A stretch of 6,988 bases of DNA from assembly GCA_012516015.1 (NCBI GenBank), contig JAAYXG010000181.1, forward strand, positions 1 through 6,988, in the 5' to 3' direction. Source of the stretch: Lysobacteraceae bacterium. GTDB lineage: Bacteria > Pseudomonadota > Gammaproteobacteria > Steroidobacterales > Steroidobacteraceae. Below are positions 1 to 6,427 of this stretch, one piece after another (within the stretch, counting starts at the first letter, position 1; every line of letters begins with the position of its first letter). Both the position numbers and the translations under genes were made by a program. The notes under the pieces were generated by a model. That model searched no databases, was not told the DNA's origin, and worked only from the letters and a program-made list of their open reading frames with translations.

Positions 1-335
1 ACCTGAATGTTGACGACTTGCGCGCCGGCATCTTTGACGTTCGCGCGCAGCTCTTCCAGGTAGGCCCGATCGAGCGACTCGAAGTGATTGCTCCAGAACT
101 CGAGATTGCGCACGCCGAATCGATCGCGGTAGTAGCTCGGGACCTTCAAGAGCGTCAGCTCGTCTTTGATCTCGGTCGTCCCCGCCGGCTTCGTCTGTCG
201 AAATCGACTGCGAAAGATCACCGTCGACATGCCGAGCCGATCGTCGCTCGATACGGCAGCGCGGGCCAAGCTTGGCGCAAGCGCGACGGAGAGCGCCAAT
301 CCGGACGCGCGAAACAAAAACGATCGTCGATGCAT
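1..335 (-). CDS. Tat-exported sugar phosphate isomerase/epimerase-like protein (5' part only)
   Basis: Partial gene whose 3' end lies beyond the left edge; 111 complete codons are visible. Reading the minus strand from ATG at 335, the N terminus is MHRRSFLF followed by a hydrophobic stretch and LARA-A, which fits a twin-arginine signal (Arg3-Arg4-Ser-Phe-Leu) with likely cleavage after Ala26. The mature part has short segments such as LTLLKVPSYYRDRFGVRNLE and LEELRANVKDAGAQVVNIQV. This is the first beta-alpha-beta pattern of the TIM-barrel sugar phosphate isomerase/epimerase (AP endonuclease 2-like) superfamily, several members of which are Tat-exported. A GGAG ribosome binding site lies 5 bases before the ATG. 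It is divergent from the plus-strand gene at 498. The family assignment comes from pattern recognition on the N-terminal third only. Substrate unknown; the metal-binding residues of the family would lie outside the window. Confidence 0.62.
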   Translation of the reverse strand, partial: MHRRSFLFRASGLALSVALAPSLARAAVSSDDRLGMSTVIFRSRFRQTKPAGTTEIKDELTLLKVPSYYRDRFGVRNLEFWSNHFESLDRAYLEELRANVKDAGAQVVNIQ

Positions 336-340
336 GCGTT

Positions 341-344
341 CTCC
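341..344 (-). promoter_or_regulatory. Ribosome binding site of the isomerase-like gene
   Basis: The minus strand reads GGAG here, 5 bases upstream of the ATG at 335-333. This supports that start over the next in-frame ATG (Met36), which would remove the Tat signal. Confidence 0.6.
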
Positions 345-497
345 AGAGCAAACGATGTGTCGTTTCACCATATCAAGGCCGTGCGCACGGTGGAAGCAAT
401 CGGCAGCGCTGCCGCGCTGCGCCTTAGCAACCGAGGACCGCTGGCGCCCAAATTGCGGATCTATTGCCGTGTGATGTTATGTCGTACGATTGGACGC

Positions 498-1139
498 ATG
501 GGGACTTTCACGGTTCACGAAACTCGGCGGCTCACCCTACCCCTCGAAGCGGTCGTCGAAGCCTTGCTGCTGTTCGATCGAGACAGCGGCGGCACGCTCT
601 GCCACGGAACGATCCTCGATGCAACGATCGCGGCGAACCCATCGCCGAGCCTCGAGTTGAGGATGCGATCGCGCAAATCGAACGACGTCGAGCACCGCAC
701 CTTCAATCTCGCAGCCATTGCGGCAGCGATCATTCACTACTGTCGGCAAGCGAAGATACCGTTGCCTCGCGGCAGCCAGAAGACCCTGGAAGTCGTGCCA
801 GAAGGGCCGACCTACATGGACTGCCTGCTACTTCTGCAGCGCCTCGACCTCGACGACCAGCTTGATCTCGTCCGGCACCGCGCCTGCGCCATAGGTCAGC
901 CCGAAGTCAGAGCGGTTGATGCTCGCGGTCGCGTTCGCGCCGCAGGCCGGTACGCCCGCCATCGGATGTTTCGGCACGCAGTTGAACGATGTGACCTTCA
1001 GCGTGACAGGTTTCGTGATGTCCTTGATCGTGAGATTGCCGGCGATCGTGGCCGGTTCGTCGCCCTCGAACGTGATCTTGTCGGACTTGAACGTCGCCTT
1101 CGGGAACTTGTCCACTTGGAAGAAATCGCCGCTGCGTAG
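498..1139 (+). CDS. Protein of unknown function; 3' half runs antisense through the YceI gene
   Basis: Not a family I can name. The first 110 or so codons look like a true gene: strong G/C third positions and a protein-like run with an acidic amphipathic N-terminal helix (LPLEAVVEALLLFDRDSGG), strand-like segments (GTILDATIAA, LELRMRSR), then AAIAAAIIHYCRQAKIPLPR and KTLEVVPEG. It looks small, soluble and cytoplasmic, with no signal peptide. The ATG at 498 is chosen because it directly precedes the conserved-looking region; the upstream GGA is a weak ribosome binding site, and ATG at 474 or GTG at 471 are alternatives. From 828 the frame overlaps the opposite-strand YceI gene in exact codon register until TAG at 1137-1139. 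This tail of about 103 codons is probably the reverse image of YceI rather than a real domain. The true 3' end may have been lost or shifted, so the end coordinate is that of the open frame, not a confident gene end. Confidence 0.5.
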   Translation: MGTFTVHETRRLTLPLEAVVEALLLFDRDSGGTLCHGTILDATIAANPSPSLELRMRSRKSNDVEHRTFNLAAIAAAIIHYCRQAKIPLPRGSQKTLEVVPEGPTYMDCLLLLQRLDLDDQLDLVRHRACAIGQPEVRAVDARGRVRAAGRYARHRMFRHAVERCDLQRDRFRDVLDREIAGDRGRFVALERDLVGLERRLRELVHLEEIAAA

Positions 1140-1394
1140 GTGATCGTCGAACTTCGCGACGCCCGTCGCGATCCCTTCCACGTTGAACGTGACTTCGACC
1201 GAGCCGGTCTTCTGCGCACGATCGAGCACGACAGTGCCGCCCTCGGCCGGGATTTTGCCGTCGAAGGTCGACAAACCAAGATGCTGAAACGAGAATGTCG
1301 CGTGCGTGTGGTTCGCGTCGATCGTATAGGTATCCGCTGCGTTCGCTGCCGCACAGCAGGTACCGACGAGAACCGCTAGACACAATTTCTTCAT
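828..1394 (-). CDS. YceI-family periplasmic protein
   Basis: Encodes 188 residues, the usual length for the family. YceI-like proteins are lipocalin-like beta barrels that bind polyisoprenoid or other long lipids in the periplasm. Visible support: a Sec signal peptide (MKKLCLAVLVGT..., ending AAANA, cleavage about residue 19 or 20), the opening YTIDANHTHATFSFQHLG, the hallmark DHLRSGDFF at 84-92 followed by KFPKATF, the NLTIKDITKPVTL strand pair at 120-132, and RSDFGLTYG at 161-169. The DHLRS and KPVTL blocks correspond closely to E. coli YceI as I remember it. Two mature cysteines (139 and 151) flank a KHPMAGVPA loop and could form a periplasmic disulfide. No lipobox is seen, so it should be soluble. 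A very good GAGGAG ribosome binding site supports the ATG at 1394. It stands alone, divergent from the J-domain gene and convergent with the gene from 498. The exact ligand is unknown. Confidence 0.93.
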   Translation of the reverse strand: MKKLCLAVLVGTCCAAANAADTYTIDANHTHATFSFQHLGLSTFDGKIPAEGGTVVLDRAQKTGSVEVTFNVEGIATGVAKFDDHLRSGDFFQVDKFPKATFKSDKITFEGDEPATIAGNLTIKDITKPVTLKVTSFNCVPKHPMAGVPACGANATASINRSDFGLTYGAGAVPDEIKLVVEVEALQK

Positions 1395-1400
1395 GAACTT

Positions 1401-1406
1401 CTCCTC
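1401..1406 (-). promoter_or_regulatory. Ribosome binding site of the YceI-family gene
   Basis: The minus strand reads GAGGAG, 6 bases upstream of the ATG at 1394-1392. This is among the strongest Shine-Dalgarno matches in the window and fixes the start codon, in agreement with the signal peptide. Confidence 0.8.
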
Positions 1407-1429
1407 TTCTTGGTAGACCGGTCGTCAGC

Positions 1430-1455
1430 AACGTTCATTGCGCGAGTGCAGTTCC
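1430..1455 (-). promoter_or_regulatory. Candidate ECF-sigma-type promoter of the YceI-family gene
   Basis: The minus strand reads GGAAC (1455-1451), 17 bases, then CGTT (1433-1430). GGAAC as a -35 element is typical of group IV (ECF) sigma factors, and GGAAC-N16/17-CGTT is the known form for the EcfG general-stress sigma of alphaproteobacteria. The -10 end lies 35 bases before the ATG, leaving room for a short leader with the GAGGAG site. No convincing sigma-70 promoter was seen in this gap. Short motifs like this occur by chance, and the host may not have EcfG, so this is only a candidate. Confidence 0.35.
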
Positions 1456-1574
1456 GTGTCGCCCAGACGATGCATCTCGAGGGGCGCTCACGTTTTCGCG
1501 ACAGGTAGCGTACGCGACTTGCGCCGATCCGGTCCACCTTGAGAACCGCTCTCCCACACCCACACTCGGTCTGC

Positions 1575-2681
1575 ATGCCTTCTCAAAAGCCTCTCCAGAT
1601 TTCCTCTCGCCGAACGGTGCCGCCGAGCCTCGAGCAGGAACGTTTCAGCTTCCTGCTCGGTGAGATCGAGAAGGTTCGAGCGGCCCATGCAAAGACGGAA
1701 GCGCTCTTCCTTCAGTTCCGGCGCGACAACGCGGAGAAGCTCGCGCCGCTCCGCGAGGCGCTGCGCGAAGCCTGTCGCGAGAGCGTTCGCGCGCTCGATC
1801 GCCTGCTCGATGAGCCGGGCTGGTCCCGCTTGGATCGCGTTGCGCTGGAGGACATGCTGCGAGCGACCGCCGAAGCGCTGCTCGAATCGGGCAACGCCGA
1901 TGCCGAGATCAAAGCGATCTTCGACAAGCACAATCCGATCAGCTTCGACGCCTTGAAAGAAGACGAGCTGCAGGTGCTCAAGGAGCACGCGGAAGAGATG
2001 GGCTTCGATCTCGGCGATGCCGACGACATTCGCACGGAAGAGGATCTGATGGAGCGGATGTACGAAGAGCTGGCCGCCCGCGAGGCCGCCGAGGAAAGCG
2101 CGCGTACGAGCAAGAAGGCCAAACGAAAGTCGGCGGCACAAATGCGCAGCGAGGACAACGCGAAGCTCGCGAGGCAAACGCTCCGAGATTTATATAGGAA
2201 GCTCGCAAGCGCCGTGCATCCGGACCGCGAGCGCGACCCCGCGCGGCGGGAGGAAAAGAATCTCCTCATGCAGAAGATCAACCAGGCCTACGCGACCAAC
2301 GATCTGATGGCATTGCTCGAGGCGCAGCGAGCGATCGAAAAGACGAACGCGGCGCAAGCGGGCGGCCTCGGTGCGGTGCGACTCAAGCACTACAACAAAC
2401 TGCTCGCCGAGCAGCTCGCCGCGCTCAAAGACAAGCTGAGAGAGCTGGAGGCCGGCTTCCGCATGGAGTTCTCGTTGCCCCCGATGAGCGGTATCACGCT
2501 CGCCAAGCTGAGCCGCGTCGTCAGGGCACAGGCACGCAGCATGCGCGCGGAGATCACGCGTCAGCAGCGGCTGCTCGATCTGCTCGCCGACAAGGCGGCG
2601 ACGAAGCGCTGGCTGAAACAGCAACGCCGCCTTGCACGAGGCGACTTCGATTTCGATCCGGACGATCCGGACTCGTGGTGA
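1575..2681 (+). CDS. J-domain-containing protein with central HPD motif (DnaJ-like co-chaperone)
   Basis: Encodes 368 mostly helical, highly charged residues. J domains stimulate the ATPase of Hsp70 (DnaK-type) chaperones. The core is at about 193-250: helix [15 protein letters not shown], the invariant His215-Pro216-Asp217 tripeptide, then helix III ([19 protein letters not shown]). Unlike DnaJ, the J domain is central, with no Gly/Phe region, zinc fingers or C-terminal substrate domains. It is preceded by about 190 residues of charged helix/coiled coil and a Lys/Arg-rich patch ([10 protein letters not shown]), and followed by a second coiled-coil segment ending in an acidic tail ([12 protein letters not shown]). 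This layout fits an uncharacterised J-protein group of Proteobacteria that I recall, but not HscB, CbpA or DjlA. No signal or membrane helix is seen, so it is cytoplasmic. ATG 1575 is preferred over an in-frame TTG at 1539 because the TTG has no ribosome binding site; the ATG has only a poor one. The stop abuts the next gene's reading frame, suggesting co-transcription. Confidence 0.82.
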   Translation: MPSQKPLQISSRRTVPPSLEQERFSFLLGEIEKVRAAHAKTEALFLQFRRDNAEKLAPLREALREACRESVRALDRLLDEPGWSRLDRVALEDMLRATAEALLESGNADAEIKAIFDKHNPISFDALKEDELQVLKEHAEEMGFDLGDADDIRTEEDLMERMYEELAAREAAEESARTSKKAKRKSAAQMRSEDNAKLARQTLRDLYRKLASAVHPDRERDPARREEKNLLMQKINQAYATNDLMALLEAQRAIEKTNAAQAGGLGAVRLKHYNKLLAEQLAALKDKLRELEAGFRMEFSLPPMSGITLAKLSRVVRAQARSMRAEITRQQRLLDLLADKAATKRWLKQQRRLARGDFDFDPDDPDSW

Positions 2682-2737
2682 CCGCAACACCCGTCGACGC
2701 ACTGGCGTTGGGCGGGCCGATCGCGCACGCTAAGCCG

Positions 2738-3004
2738 ATGAACTGCCGCGAACGATGCGGCGCGTGTTGCACGGCGCCTTCGATTTCCAGCCCAATCCCG
2801 GGCATGCCGAACGGCAAACCCGCCGGCGTACGCTGCGTGCAGCTCGACGAGCACGAACGCTGCCGCTTGTTCGGCTCGCCTGAGCGGCCGAGCGTCTGCG
2901 TCTCGCTGCAGCCGAGCCCCGAGATGTGCGGCGAGACGCGTGAGCACGCGATGCAGCGCTTGATGTGGCTCGAGACGCAGACGAAGCCCCGCGGCTCGGG
3001 GTGA
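2738..3004 (+). CDS. YkgJ-family cysteine-cluster protein (putative Zn/Fe-binding)
   Basis: From ATG 2738 it encodes 88 residues, normal for the short members of the YkgJ (UPF0153) family, which are thought to chelate zinc or iron. Eight cysteines are present at 3, 7, 10, 11, 33, 42, 54 and 64. The first four form CRERCGACC, followed by [39 protein letters not shown] and [10 protein letters not shown], which match the family pattern I know closely. It has no signal or membrane segment and is probably cytoplasmic. Its function in any organism is unsettled. The start is uncertain: the frame is open upstream to GTG at 2678, whose GTGA overlaps the stop of the J-domain gene and would add 20 residues without cysteines ([19 protein letters not shown]...). 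The ATG matches where family members usually begin, but neither start has a strong ribosome binding site. Translational coupling to the upstream gene is plausible either way. Confidence 0.85.
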   Translation: MNCRERCGACCTAPSISSPIPGMPNGKPAGVRCVQLDEHERCRLFGSPERPSVCVSLQPSPEMCGETREHAMQRLMWLETQTKPRGSG

Positions 3005-3212
3005 GGTCGCACTTTGCGAAGCCCCGCTTGCCAGCCTCACGTTTCGCCGCTCCAACACACCTCGTGCCCGTTGCGACCACGTTCAAGCCGAGCCGAGGAC
3101 GCCAGAATGCGGGCATCGCGGCCGACCGCTGCAAACAGGCGCAGCCGAAAGAGTACTTCGCTGTACGATCGGTCAAAATCACGCCATCGACCTCTGCGCT
3201 GACGAACACGCA

Positions 3213-4109
3213 ATGGTAGTTTCAACCGAGCCGACGCGAGCCCTGGCGAGCCAGCACACGCTGGTTCGACTCGTGACGATCTACTCGCTGACGGCCTTGG
3301 CGTTCGCCGCCTGGATCTGGTTCGAGCTTCCGGCATCGGCGTCGCCTTTCTGGTTGGCGGCGGCCGTTCTGCTCGCGCTAGTCACCGCCGTCTGCGCTGG
3401 GCGCACCGCCGCTCGAACGTTGGCGGCGATGCCCTACCGCAAGCGCCCATCGATCAGCGCAAGAGGCATCGGCATGCTCGCCGCCGTCGTGCTCGTCGCG
3501 ATTCCGATCGCCGTCGCGAAATTCGTCTATCCGAAATCCTGGCCGACGAGCGTCGATGCGGCGGTCTCGAAATTGCATGACGAACTGGATCGCGAGCAAG
3601 AGCGAGATCTCGCCTACATGGCATACGACGATCTAGCGGGCCTGCAGGAAACGCTCGGGGCCGACATACGCAGCCGCTTCGGACTGAATACTCGCAACTT
3701 CCGACTTGCCTACGATTGCGATCCCGAGTACATGCACCCGCACACCTGCGCCAGTGTCATCATCTCGCGACTCTGGAAGAGGGTGCGCGCGGAGCTGCCG
3801 CCCGCGGAGCGGCAGGCGCTCGAAGCGCTCGAGTCGGGCATGGATCGAGTGCGCCTCGGCTCGGAGCGCTTCGAGGACGTGCCGTTGGCGGAGCTCGTCG
3901 CCTTCTTCAACGAGGCGGTTCGTACGCAACTTCCGCAATCGACGCAATTCACGATCGTTTGCGATCCGGCCGATGCCGACGAACGCATCTCCACCGCGTG
4001 GCACGTGATGGGCACGCTCTCGTTGCGTGAAGCGCTCGGCGTGTTCACCGAAAACGGTTCGTGGCGGGTCAGAAAGGATCCGCCGAATCTCGTGATCGAG
4101 CGATCTTGA
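3213..4109 (+). CDS. Three-helix membrane protein with DUF6794-like periplasmic domain
   Basis: 298 residues of unknown function. Three hydrophobic helices at about 18-39, 45-63 and 85-106. The Arg/Lys-rich loop between helices 2 and 3 (R64, R68, R76-R78, R84) should be cytoplasmic, which places the N terminus inside and residues 107-298 in the periplasm. Residues 112-195 (LGADIRSRFGLNTRN, then HPHTCASVIISRLWKRVR) follow the pattern of DUF6794: a helix, an IR-x-x-x-GL segment, a HP motif, then a helix ending in a short basic segment. Residues 220-296 (VPLAELVAFFNEAV ... SLREALGVF ... WRVRKDPPNLVIE) recall the beta-alpha-beta STN/secretin-N type fold; this is a guess from pattern only. Cysteines 169, 179 and 250 lie in the periplasmic part. 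ATG 3213 has no clear ribosome binding site. The gene is followed by a hairpin and then the kinase operon; no functional link is evident. Confidence 0.72.
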   Translation: MVVSTEPTRALASQHTLVRLVTIYSLTALAFAAWIWFELPASASPFWLAAAVLLALVTAVCAGRTAARTLAAMPYRKRPSISARGIGMLAAVVLVAIPIAVAKFVYPKSWPTSVDAAVSKLHDELDREQERDLAYMAYDDLAGLQETLGADIRSRFGLNTRNFRLAYDCDPEYMHPHTCASVIISRLWKRVRAELPPAERQALEALESGMDRVRLGSERFEDVPLAELVAFFNEAVRTQLPQSTQFTIVCDPADADERISTAWHVMGTLSLREALGVFTENGSWRVRKDPPNLVIERS

Positions 4110-4110
4110 A

Positions 4111-4134
4111 CACGGCGGCGCTCGAGCCGCCGTG
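4111..4134 (+). terminator. GC-rich hairpin after the membrane-protein gene, possible terminator
   Basis: A perfect 9-bp inverted repeat, CACGGCGGC (4111-4119) and GCCGCCGTG (4126-4134), with a 6-base loop GCTCGA, starts one base after the TGA at 4107-4109. Position and strength suit a terminator or an mRNA 3' stabiliser, but no T-run follows, so intrinsic termination is uncertain. Confidence 0.45.
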
Positions 4135-4216
4135 CGCGAAACTACGGCCTAGCGTGCCCGTCCCCGAACAGCGCAGAATGCCTAGCGACCCCCTGGACGC
4201 CTCACTCTGGATATAA

Positions 4217-6427
4217 ATGCCACTCCTCGAGCGAATTCGTTGGGGAAACCTGCTCACGCCGGTCACGGTCTTCATCGTCGGCTTGGCTGCCTCCGGGCTT
4301 GCCAGCTATCAGGTCGCGCGCATTGCGGGGGAGAAGGACCGCGACCGGATCGAGCACATCTTCGGCCAGGTGCACAATGCGATCGAAGCGCGCCTCAGCA
4401 CCTACATCGCCGTGCTCAGGGCCGGCGCGGGATTCGTGTCCTCGCAAGACGGCGTCGTGAGTCGCGCGGAGTTCAAGCGGCTCGTCGATCAGCTACAGCT
4501 CGCGACGCACTACCCCGGAGTACAAGGTATCGGCTTCACCGCGCGGCTCACGAGCGGCGGCGGCGATCCGCGCGAGGCGCTCGTCCAGCTCGGCGTTCCC
4601 GATCTTCCGCTCAGCCCGCCCGGCGAACGCGATGAGATTCACGCGATCGTGCATCTCGAACCGCTCGACCAACGCAATCAGGCGGCGCTCGGCTTCGACA
4701 TGTACAGCGAGCCGGTCAGGCGCGAAGCCATGGAACGCGCCCGCGATACGGCCCAGCCTGCCGCTTCGGGACGCGTGCAGCTCGTGCAAGAGATCGACGA
4801 TCAGGTTCAAGCGGGCTTTCTCATCTATGTCCCCGTCTACCGAGGCGGCAGCGCACCGTCGACCGTCGAGGAACGCAGAAAGCGCCTGATCGGGTTCGTG
4901 TATAGCCCCTTCCGCGCCGATGACTTGATGCGCGGCATCTTCGGCAGCGTGCCGCGCCGTCGCGCCGACATCGCCATCTACGACGGCCCCATCTCGAAGG
5001 GCTCCGACAACCTGCTCCATCGCTCCCCGGACTTCAGCGACGAAGAGCCGTGGGGTGTCGAAGTGCGGCAGATGGATGTCGCCGGTCGTCCTTGGTACAT
5101 CCAGTACTCGACCCGACCGGCATTCGAGCTCTCCTCCAGCCGGGATCTCGTCCCGTATGTCTTTCTCGCGGGCGTGCTTGCGACCTTGATCCTGGCGGCG
5201 TTGGCGGGCGCGCAAGTGCGCGCTAAACAGCGCGCGGACGAGGCGGCGAGCGCGTCCGAAGCGACCGCCCGCAAGCTCGAAGTGCTGCACGCGACGGCCT
5301 CGCGCTTCTCCGTCGAGCTCGACCCCGAGCGGTTGATACAAGAGATCACCGACGCGGGCCGCACGTTGTCAGAAGCGCAACTCGGCGTTTTTCTGCACCG
5401 GCCTCGCGCGCCCGGCGAGGCACATCGAGCGCCGTTTGCCGTCTCCGGTGCGAGGCGCGAACAGCTCACCTGTCTCGAGAATGCGAGCATCGAAGATGTC
5501 GTCGGCCCGGAGTTTCGTACCGGTGCCGTCATTCGAGCGGCGGATATCACGAACGATCCGCGCTTCGCTGACAGTTCGCTGTTGAACAGGGTGCGGCTCG
5601 ACGAAGGTCCGATGCGCAGCTACCTGGCCGTCCCCGTCCTCTCCAGGTCGGGCGAGCTGCTGGGAGGTCTGCTGTTCGGGCATGCCCGACCCGGCGTGTT
5701 CACGCAGGACGATGAGCGCTCGATCCGGTCGCTCGCGGGGCATGCCGCGATTGCGATCGACAACTCGAAGTTGTTCAAAGCCTCGCAAGAAGAGATCGCC
5801 GCGCGCAAGAAAGTCGAGGAGGAGCAGAAATTCCTGCTCGACGAGCTCAATCATCGCGTGAAAAATACGCTTGCGACCGTACAGTCGATCGCGGCGCAGA
5901 CGCTGCGTTCGTCGCCCGAGCCCGCTGCCTTCCGCAAGGCCTTCGAAGCGCGGTTGATTGCGTTGAGCGCGGCGCACGACCTGTTGTCGCGCGAGAACTG
6001 GCGCGGCGTGATGCTGCACGATCTCGTGGAACGCGAACTCGCGCCGTACGGATTGGGGGAACCCGAGCGAGTGCGCGTGACCGGCGAGCGCGTTTGGCTA
6101 CCGGCTCGCATTTCGGTGCCGCTCGCCATGGCCATTCACGAGCTCGCGACGAACGCGGCGCGACACGGGGCGCTGAGCACATCGCAAGGCCGAGTCGATG
6201 TGCAATGGGGCTCGCATGCGACAGCCGGCGGGATCGTCCTGTCCCTGACGTGGCGCGAGCGCGGAGGACCGCCGGTCGCCCCGCCGAAACGCAAGGGCTT
6301 CGGCACTCGAATGATCGAACGCGGACTCAAGTACGACCTGCATGGCGATGCGGAGCTCGATTTCGACCCGCAGGGGTTCTGCTGCACCATTACGATACCC
6401 CTGCCGACACAACAAGCCGTGGCATGA
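4217..6427 (+). CDS. CHASE-GAF sensor histidine kinase of the HWE family
   Basis: 736 residues. TM1 about 12-34; periplasmic CHASE domain about 73-235 (YPGVQGIGF, the EPLDQRNQAALGFDMYSEP block, VQLVQE, then IGFVYSPFRADDLM); TM2 about 313-332; a coiled-coil linker; GAF domain about 357-519; then the kinase core. The phosphoacceptor is His546 in LLDELNHRVKNTLATVQSIA. The ATP-binding part has the N box AIHELATNAARHGAL, with His641-Glu642 and Asn646, then the Trp679-x-Glu681 motif (LTWRERGG) that defines HWE kinases, and a Gly-Phe-Gly loop at 694-696. CHASE domains bind small extracellular ligands, such as cytokinin-like molecules in plants; here the ligand is unknown. All catalytic motifs seem intact, so it should be active. 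The ATG at 4217 begins just before TM1 and has only a weak Shine-Dalgarno (TGGA) upstream. The stop overlaps the receiver gene by four bases (ATGA), so the two are co-translated and likely form a cognate pair. Confidence 0.94.
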   Translation: MPLLERIRWGNLLTPVTVFIVGLAASGLASYQVARIAGEKDRDRIEHIFGQVHNAIEARLSTYIAVLRAGAGFVSSQDGVVSRAEFKRLVDQLQLATHYPGVQGIGFTARLTSGGGDPREALVQLGVPDLPLSPPGERDEIHAIVHLEPLDQRNQAALGFDMYSEPVRREAMERARDTAQPAASGRVQLVQEIDDQVQAGFLIYVPVYRGGSAPSTVEERRKRLIGFVYSPFRADDLMRGIFGSVPRRRADIAIYDGPISKGSDNLLHRSPDFSDEEPWGVEVRQMDVAGRPWYIQYSTRPAFELSSSRDLVPYVFLAGVLATLILAALAGAQVRAKQRADEAASASEATARKLEVLHATASRFSVELDPERLIQEITDAGRTLSEAQLGVFLHRPRAPGEAHRAPFAVSGARREQLTCLENASIEDVVGPEFRTGAVIRAADITNDPRFADSSLLNRVRLDEGPMRSYLAVPVLSRSGELLGGLLFGHARPGVFTQDDERSIRSLAGHAAIAIDNSKLFKASQEEIAARKKVEEEQKFLLDELNHRVKNTLATVQSIAAQTLRSSPEPAAFRKAFEARLIALSAAHDLLSRENWRGVMLHDLVERELAPYGLGEPERVRVTGERVWLPARISVPLAMAIHELATNAARHGALSTSQGRVDVQWGSHATAGGIVLSLTWRERGGPPVAPPKRKGFGTRMIERGLKYDLHGDAELDFDPQGFCCTITIPLPTQQAVA

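Noticed and set aside
18..497. Upstream part of the long plus-strand open frame ending at 1139
   Set aside because: It is antisense to the Tat-signal gene and reads as low-complexity, Arg-rich sequence with no recognisable domain; the gene-like part only begins near 498.
907..1431. Minus-strand open frame of 174 codons over the YceI gene
   Set aside because: Shadow of the YceI gene in another frame; Arg/Gly-rich with no domain, while the YceI frame shows a full family match, signal peptide and ribosome binding site.
1488..2177. Minus-strand open frame of 229 codons opposite the J-domain gene
   Set aside because: It lies opposite a protein with a clear HPD motif and follows from the GC-rich codon bias; no domain or ribosome binding site was seen.
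2987..3001. CCCCG-N5-CGGGG hairpin at the end of the cysteine-cluster gene
   Set aside because: Only 5 bp, inside the coding region and without a T-run; expected by chance in GC-rich DNA.
3005..3212. Possible small gene or promoter between the cysteine-cluster gene and the membrane-protein gene
   Set aside because: Open frames here (for example 2965-3219) have no ribosome binding site or recognisable sequence, and no convincing -35/-10 pair was found. A GTGAGG/CCTCAC inverted repeat just after 3000 has a loop of about 28 bases and is too weak to call.
4493..5341. Minus-strand open frame of 282 codons inside the kinase gene
   Set aside because: Antisense to the CHASE and linker region of an intact kinase; its composition is typical of a reverse-strand shadow.
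6094..6423. Upstream extension of the receiver reading frame
   Set aside because: It overlaps the kinase ATPase domain in another frame and is Arg-rich; the ATGA overlap at 6424 gives a normal-length receiver.
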